Assembly: GCF_000264995.1 (NCBI RefSeq)
Contig: NW_006767453.1
Coordinates: 16,272-80,271, forward strand
Reading direction: 5' to 3'
Origin: Punctularia strigosozonata HHB-11173 SS5
Lineage: Eukaryota; Basidiomycota; Agaricomycetes; Corticiales; Punctulariaceae
DNA: 64,000 bases
The notes below the pieces were generated by a model. The model ran no database searches and was not told where the DNA came from. It saw only the letters and a program-made list of their open reading frames with translations. A program made the translations under genes and the position numbers. Below are positions 58,501 through 64,000 of the stretch, in pieces; position 1 is the stretch's first letter, and the number at the start of each line of letters is the position of its first letter.

Positions 58501-59566
58501 ACGTGACCGACACAGTATTTACAGTCACGTCCGCAAGTATGGAACTTTATGACAATACAGAATGACTGCGCGAAGAAATCTGACTTCTGCTTTCGTCGCC
58601 GGAAACAGTGCACCCAATCGCGGCTCCCTGAATTCAATGTGAGGCACGATGCGTATGCAGGTAACGCCTCCAACTTTCTCACTTGCATTGTGACTGACAC
58701 TAGGACGCGAGGATGATGACCATGCTCGTCGTGGAGCTCGCTCAATCGACATCGTGACACAGCTATATTTACACGCGTTCCGATGACAGGTGAATTCTCA
58801 CCTTCTCGCAGGCGGGCCGTTGAATTGGGCCGGCGGATTTCGTCGACTCCAGGCTGCGCTTTCGTCCGTTCAGGTTTCCAAAACAAGCAGAGTGCATGGA
58901 CGTTGTGCGCAGAGGCCGAGACAGCTACTCGCTTTTACGTGTGAGATGCACTGGCAGTACCGGGGAATGGCATGACCACGAATCTGCGGCTGCTTCGGCC
59001 ACGGACCGAAAAGTAAGGATGAAACGTTGCCGACACCATCTGGCGGGATCACAGACTCTTTACGAAGACGAACTTGAAGAAGATTCTGAATGCCCCGCTG
59101 ATTATACCGGTGCATGCAATTTGAACCCTAAAAGCGATTCCTAAATAGTAAGTTCTTCTCACCCAAGCGTATCATTGCGGTGTTGACGTCGACCACGCAG
59201 GCACCGGAATCACCGTTCCTTCCTCCTTTCTTCCTCCCCGCTCGGGGACGTGCCACGCACCTCGACCGCCTCCGCCTCCCCTCTGCCCACGGCTGCGATG
59301 AACTCGCGCCTCAGCCCAGAACCGGGCCGTCGTAATGGGATTCGACTACACGAACACCGCCCGCCCGCCCGTCCGCCCGCCAAGTCACATGCGCGGGCTG
59401 GGCCGCACAGCAGCTCACCGGTGTAATTAAGCATGGCCACCCTCCCTCGCCCCCCTTCCGGACCGTCGCCGAAGCCGTTGTCTGTGGGATCTTGGGGAAG
59501 GTCATCATATCCTTCGGTCCCTGCTGGGTCCACCGCCCTTCTCCCTCCTCTGACTCCCGGCTCACG
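55586..59566. other. 4-kb gene-free or unrecognised stretch
   Basis: No supported gene. A plus-strand ATG frame at 57450-57653 (MMDRATCSSPSGSSSG, then FELLELF) resembles the first exon of zinc-finger member 8 in layout, but no finger exon was found after it. Confidence 0.4.
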
Positions 59567-60324
59567 ATGGACCAGCCTCACCGTACCTCGTCTTCCGGCG
59601 CTGAAGATACGACAGAGGAGCCGCAGACCCACGCGTTGCTCGCAATGCTCCAGCACATACTGCAGTTCTCCAACGCCGCCGCCGCCCTCCCCTACCTCCA
59701 AGTTGCCGTGCCGTCCCCTCTCGCCGCGATCCCGGGCGCGTTCACTCACCCTCGCCACGACGGCTTGCTCGATTTCGTGCAGCAAGCACAGGGTCAGTTG
59801 CAGACGGTGTATGTCCTGGGCTGCTGGGTGCTCGTCGATCCGCAGTCGACTCTGACAATATCCCGCCAGCTCCTCGGCTGCACAATCTCCCCCGCAGACC
59901 CCGCCGTCGTCGGATTCGGCGACATCTGAGATTTCAGGTACTGCGGACACGTTAGCGTGAGTCCAACGCGAAGCCAACAGAACCAGAGCAGCTCGCTCAC
60001 CCTTTGTCTCCTCGCCAGAGACCCCACCATATACCCCGATGCTGTCCTACTCGCCAACGGCCACTTCGGCTGCCCGGCCCCTGCATGCACTTGCAAGTAC
60101 AAGCACAAGCGCGACTACAGCCGCCATTATAAGGAGGTGCATACGGAGCTGCCCGATCTGCGCTGCTCCTGTGGGAGAACCTTCAAGCGCACCCGGCCAT
60201 ATCAGCTCAAGAACCACTGTAGGTAACAGTTACTGCAACCCAGTCGCGCCAGCCAACCTTATTCCCTACCATAGTGCAAGCTTCGCCAGGTCATCAGGCC
60301 AAGAACGGGATGTTGTGTCCATGA
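59567..60324 (+). CDS. C2H2 zinc-finger protein, subtype A, member 8
   Basis: Four exons (59567-59806, 59898-59956, 60019-60218, 60275-60324) give 182 residues with consistent phases. The N-terminal part is helical-looking (THALLAMLQHILQFSNAAAA) and then Pro/Ser-rich. DPTIYPDAVLL precedes finger 1, CPAPACTCKYKHKRDYSRHY... (C-x4-C-x12-H-x4-H). Finger 2 is CSCGRTFKRTRPYQLKNH. The last intron interrupts it in phase 1, and the final exon reads LQASPGHQ..., giving a possible second His. Without splicing, the frame would read NHCR and stop. It converges on the transporter gene with 178 bp between stops. Confidence 0.75.
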
Positions 60325-60502
60325 AGATCTGCATGGTCGGCGGTGGTTGCTGCCGAATTACCCGGAAACTTCGACCTTCGCACCCAGCTTGTTTTGTTAC
60401 TCGACTTATATACCCTTGTTGTGATCACGGGTTTCATACAGTCAAACAATCTATGGATACATGATATGTCGTTTGCTCGGTGCTGGAGGACCGGCGGCTC
60501 CC

Positions 60503-63019
60503 TCATAACGTGTAGCGGTATCCGCTCCATTCGTCACCCTTCTCCCTCTGCGCGTCGTCGACGCTCTCGAACCGGCCGTTCGCCGCCAGACGCGAGTTGA
60601 GCGTCGCCGGGTCGTCGTTGACGCCCTTGATGATCTCGTCCCGATCGCCGCGGTCGCGCGCCGCGTTCTCGCGCCGAAGCACGATGTAGTATATGACGGA
60701 CGTGATCAATCCTGGCGACATGTCGATGACGGTCAGCCGAGGTGAAACATAGCGCGAGTGTCTGAAACGCGCACCGATTCCGATGTACATCAAGACGATG
60801 CCGTGCCCGAGCGTGTACCACGGTTTATCCTGCCCTCGATACTGCACGTCCTCGGCATCAGAACCGGCTTGCCCACAAAACCGACAGCCTGCGGAGAACT
60901 TACCACGTTGGAGGAGACGGCCCCGTTGATGTTGCCGCTGCGGTCAGAGAGTCAGCTAACCATCCACTACGCCAGCCGTGGGTCCACCCACAATCCTATC
61001 ACCATGGCCAGAGAAACACCGCGTTTATATGACCCTTCGACGTTATTGGATACCCATGCACTGTTAGCACAGAAAGGCATCAATCGGAATCCCCGAGGAA
61101 CGTCATCTATCACCAATCACTCACATCGTGTTCGCTATATCAATGGCAATCCTCCGGCGTCAAATCATTCCGTTCGGTTGATCGGAACGGCGAAATCAAA
61201 CTCACGTATGTTGGGATAAATCCCGCTGTTTCAGATCGCAGATCGCAGCTCCGGTCAGCGGACATCAACAGCGCCGATTGCGGATCAGGGATCACTTACG
61301 CAGCGGCGAGATACACAGCGATATACGACAACGTCGCGTTCCGCGACACGATGAGGATGATGTAGCCGACAGCACCGACGCACAGGAAAACCCTACGAAA
61401 TGGCGGTCACCATCGGCTGCGAGGAAGCTGAAAATGGAGGAGGAAAGACGCAACATGTTTTGTATACCGCGACGGCCTTTCCGATCGGCGTACAACCCGG
61501 CCGCGATGGTGACGATGCAGGCGAAGACATAGACGGGAACAGTCAACAGGTTCGCCGGCGTAGCCTTGAATCCGAGCTGGCTGATGATGCTCGGCAGGAA
61601 CAGGGAAAACGCATACAACGGCCCGTCACTGCCCGCATAGACCAGCACTATTGGGTTTTACATCGATGAGCACCATAGAGACCGCGTGGAACGTGGTACC
61701 CACTCGCGATCCAAGTCTTGACGTCCAACAGGCTCTTGAGGATATACTTCCACTTGAGGTCCTCGCCCGCGGCGCTGAACTGGTTGTCGGACTGGAGCCG
61801 CTTCACGATGAACGCGCGCTCGGGCTCGGTCAGGAACTTGGCGGTGTCGGGGAAGTCTTGGATGATGAAGGGCGAGAGCGCGCCGGCGATGACGGTGATG
61901 AGGCCTTCGAGGATGAAAATCCATGCCCTGATACACGAAGTGTTGAATCAGATGATGCGATTGGGTTAATGTGAGAGTGATGAGGGGGAGGGGGCGGCAC
62001 GTACCAGCCGGGTTTGCCAGCGACACCATCCATGTTGGCGATGGCGGCCTGCGAACGTGTGCGATCAGCCCGCGTTTTCTCGACGAGGTCGGCGAAGGGC
62101 TTACAGCCAATAGGCCGCCAAAAGCGCCGCTGACAGTCGCGGCCGCGAAGAAGATGGCTGCTCGAATGCCAAATTCCGAGCGCTTGTACCAGCTGAGGAC
62201 GTATCATGTCATTAATTGACGCATATATTCAGGACGCATATATGCATACCAAGAGAGGTAGAAGTTGACTGTGAACATGGTTCAGTACAACGCAGGTTAC
62301 CAACAGGGCGGACTCACCTCCAGGGAACAACCCAGCCTCGAATAAACCGAGCATCCATCGCATGCCCAACAACCCTCCGTAGTTGTGTACCAGTCCCTGT
62401 ACGGTCTATAGATCCCGTATTTCAGCGTGACTTCATTCACGATGAGGACTGAAGAAGCGCACCATCATGATGCCCCACAGGAACATGAGAAGCGAGAGCC
62501 AGATCGAGGGCCTAAGACGCTTCAGGAAAACGTTCGAAGGCACCTGAACGCATATATACGCTTAATTCGTTAATCTCGAGGAAAGAAGGGGGTCGACTAA
62601 CCTCGAATATCGCGTAAGAAATGAAGAAGATCATGAGTGCAATGTTATATTGCGAATCATTAATGTGTAAGTCCTTCTCCAAACCATAAAGCTAACCGGC
62701 ATCCATTATCAGCGCATATATGCGTGTCATTCAACGTATAACGCACCTTCGCGTTGCCTATGCTCGTGCGGTCGAGGAAGCTCAGCAGATACAAGAACGA
62801 CAGCCACGGTATGAGCGCCAGATCGAGCTTGCGCAGCAGCTTGCGCTCGTCGACCCCGGACGTATCGATCTCGCCCGCGCCGCGGGCGTCCACCGCGTTT
62901 TTCTCCCTATCGGCGGCGACGCCGACGTCCTCGATCTGCCGCGCGCGCCCTTTCTCATCGGAAGCGTCCGTCGATGACGCCGACGTCCGTGAATGTTCCT
63001 GTACATGTGCCTTCTCCAT
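60503..63019 (-). CDS. MFS permease, allantoate/nicotinate (Dal5/Tna1) family
   Basis: Sixteen exons give 533 residues, every phase consistent: 63019-62747, 62691-62602, 62543-62463, 62405-62318, 62268-62250, 62192-62105, 62048-62005, 61927-61704, 61647-61455, 61392-61300, 61225-61206, 61134-61125, 61060-60992, 60937-60904, 60841-60775, 60711-60503. Family signatures: LDLALIPWLSFLYLLSFLDR at helix 1, GMRWMLGLFEAGLFPG, SCWYKRSEFGIRAAIFF, AWIFILEGLITV, YAGSDGPLYAFSLFLPSI, WVSNNVEGSYKRGVSLAM and the ending DEWSGYRYTL. About 12 membrane helices are expected, with cytosolic ends. These anion:proton symporters import vitamins, allantoate or similar acids at the plasma membrane; the substrate cannot be told. 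Three exons are only 19, 20 and 10 nt. Confidence 0.92.
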
Positions 63020-64000
63020 CCTTATTGAGTTCCTTCCGCAAAGAGATCCGCCAAGAGATGGATCAGATGGAATGGGTGGGGAAACGGACGCGCGAGACGG
63101 GTGCGAGAAGTGCCTGGAAGAGCTGCCCAAAGACGGATCGGGCTTCCCCTCCCAAGTCTATATAGTCTCAGCGCGCCTTCTCATTTACCTGCGGGGGTTC
63201 GGCGGTCGGCGCGGTGTGGGGAAGGCGGGGCAAGCGAAACGGTGATCTGGACCTTATCGGCGCCTCCGCACCCAATCATGGCGCCGGCCTTCCCACTAAA
63301 CAGCGTCACCTGAGCGCTTCGACTCGCGGCAGAAGCGCCACGCCGAGCGGTTGATATTTTGTGCCAGCGTCCTCTTCACTAGAGGAAAGGACGGGGTCCC
63401 GCCGATCCACCTTCGCTTGCACCGCCGTAGCCCAACAAATCATGTACATATCAGTGAAGTTTGCGTAGAATCTACGGTGTATGTTTGCCGTTTACCGTGC
63501 ACGTTCGTCGGTTTTGTTTTTAAGTCGGAGAACTAAATCAGGGATTGAACTTGCGAACACAGCCACCATTAGCGATGCTGACTAATTACGGGCTGGGAGA
63601 TACCTGAGACAAGCTCAGGTAATCAAGTTACGACATATCCAGGGCGATACGCAGGGCACAGCGCTTTTCTACATAGAGTGGAGGGTTCGATGGTCCAGAA
63701 CGCCCGAGGGGAACGCCTGCACAAAACAAAGGCTCCTCGTCGACGTTATGTCGGAAAAGACGTATCGATTGCACGTGACAGCGCCCACTCGCCATCCTGA
63801 CCACCGCGCCTGCCGGAATGCCCACTCCATCGCAATGATTTTGCCCGTCCGACTCGTACGATAGTACAATACCTCTCTCAGTCTCGTCTGCGGACGCAAG
63901 CGCTTTATGCTTCGGCTCTCTCGCTGCTCGGCCAGCACACACAAAATCGGAGCTCGCTGGATCGCTCGCGCGATGTCGTCCGCTCAAGACTTGCCGCCGT
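63020..64000. other. Transporter upstream region and right edge
   Basis: 63020-63625 is gene-free and would hold the transporter promoter. From 63626 to the window end, a minus-strand frame stays open off the edge. Confidence 0.5.
63626..64000 (-). CDS. Possible 3' end of an unrecognised gene, partial
   Basis: The minus-strand frame is open from the window edge to a stop at about 63626, around 120 residues, ending LRIALDMS. It has no ATG inside and no motif I know. It could be the last exon of a gene lying to the right, or chance. Confidence 0.2.

Noticed and set aside
59210-59977. 255-codon minus-strand open frame
   Set aside because: Antisense to the first exons of zinc-finger member 8 and its promoter, starts from a non-ATG codon and is Gly/Arg-rich without a motif.
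63540-63600. tRNA gene on the minus strand, from a GTTCAATCC word
   Set aside because: Neither a TPsiC stem nor an acceptor stem can be formed around it.

Overview
The window looks like the nuclear genome of a filamentous basidiomycete, most likely an Agaricomycete mushroom (perhaps Polyporales). The protein-coding genes are broken by many short GT-AG introns (mostly 45-65 bp). The SAM-RA-SH3-SH3 adaptor is the Ustilago Ubc2 type. Two regulators carry the fungal-specific transcription factor domain. All gene models below were joined by hand: exon frames, splice sites and family motifs agree, but no search or alignment was run.

Region 1 (1-4.4 kb) is a repeat-rich edge followed by a fungal transcription factor gene on the minus strand that seems to be decaying. 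Region 2 (4.4-27.8 kb) is a compact block of conserved cellular genes on alternating strands: VMA12 (V-ATPase assembly), KIN28/CDK7 kinase, PCD1 (Nudix CoA diphosphatase), ETP1/BRAP2, a Zn2Cys6 regulator, VMA10 (V-ATPase subunit G), a DnaJ protein, a Ste50/Ubc2 MAPK adaptor, a large disordered protein with DAW and DFxDF motifs, and NBP35 (cytosolic Fe-S assembly). Four neighbour pairs share divergent promoters of only 160-290 bp.

Region 3 (27.8-60.4 kb) is very different: gene-poor, with a diverged tandem duplication at 28-31.6 kb and a cluster of eight small two-finger C2H2 zinc-finger genes between 34.8 and 60.3 kb. Five of the eight have complete, frame-consistent models, two are complete at their ends but unresolved in the middle, and one has a single in-frame stop inside finger 1. 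A conserved ER protein disulfide isomerase gene (37.6-39.1 kb) sits inside this region. Region 4 (60.5-63.0 kb) holds a 16-exon Dal5/Tna1-type major facilitator gene with exons as short as 10 nt, followed by an unrecognised fragment running off the right edge.

The most interesting system is the C2H2 family. The members share a first finger of the form C-x2/4-C-x12/14-H-x4-H, a second finger that the last intron cuts just after its first histidine, and three subtypes with their own N-terminal modules. No function can be read from the sequence; nuclear DNA binding is an inference from the fingers.
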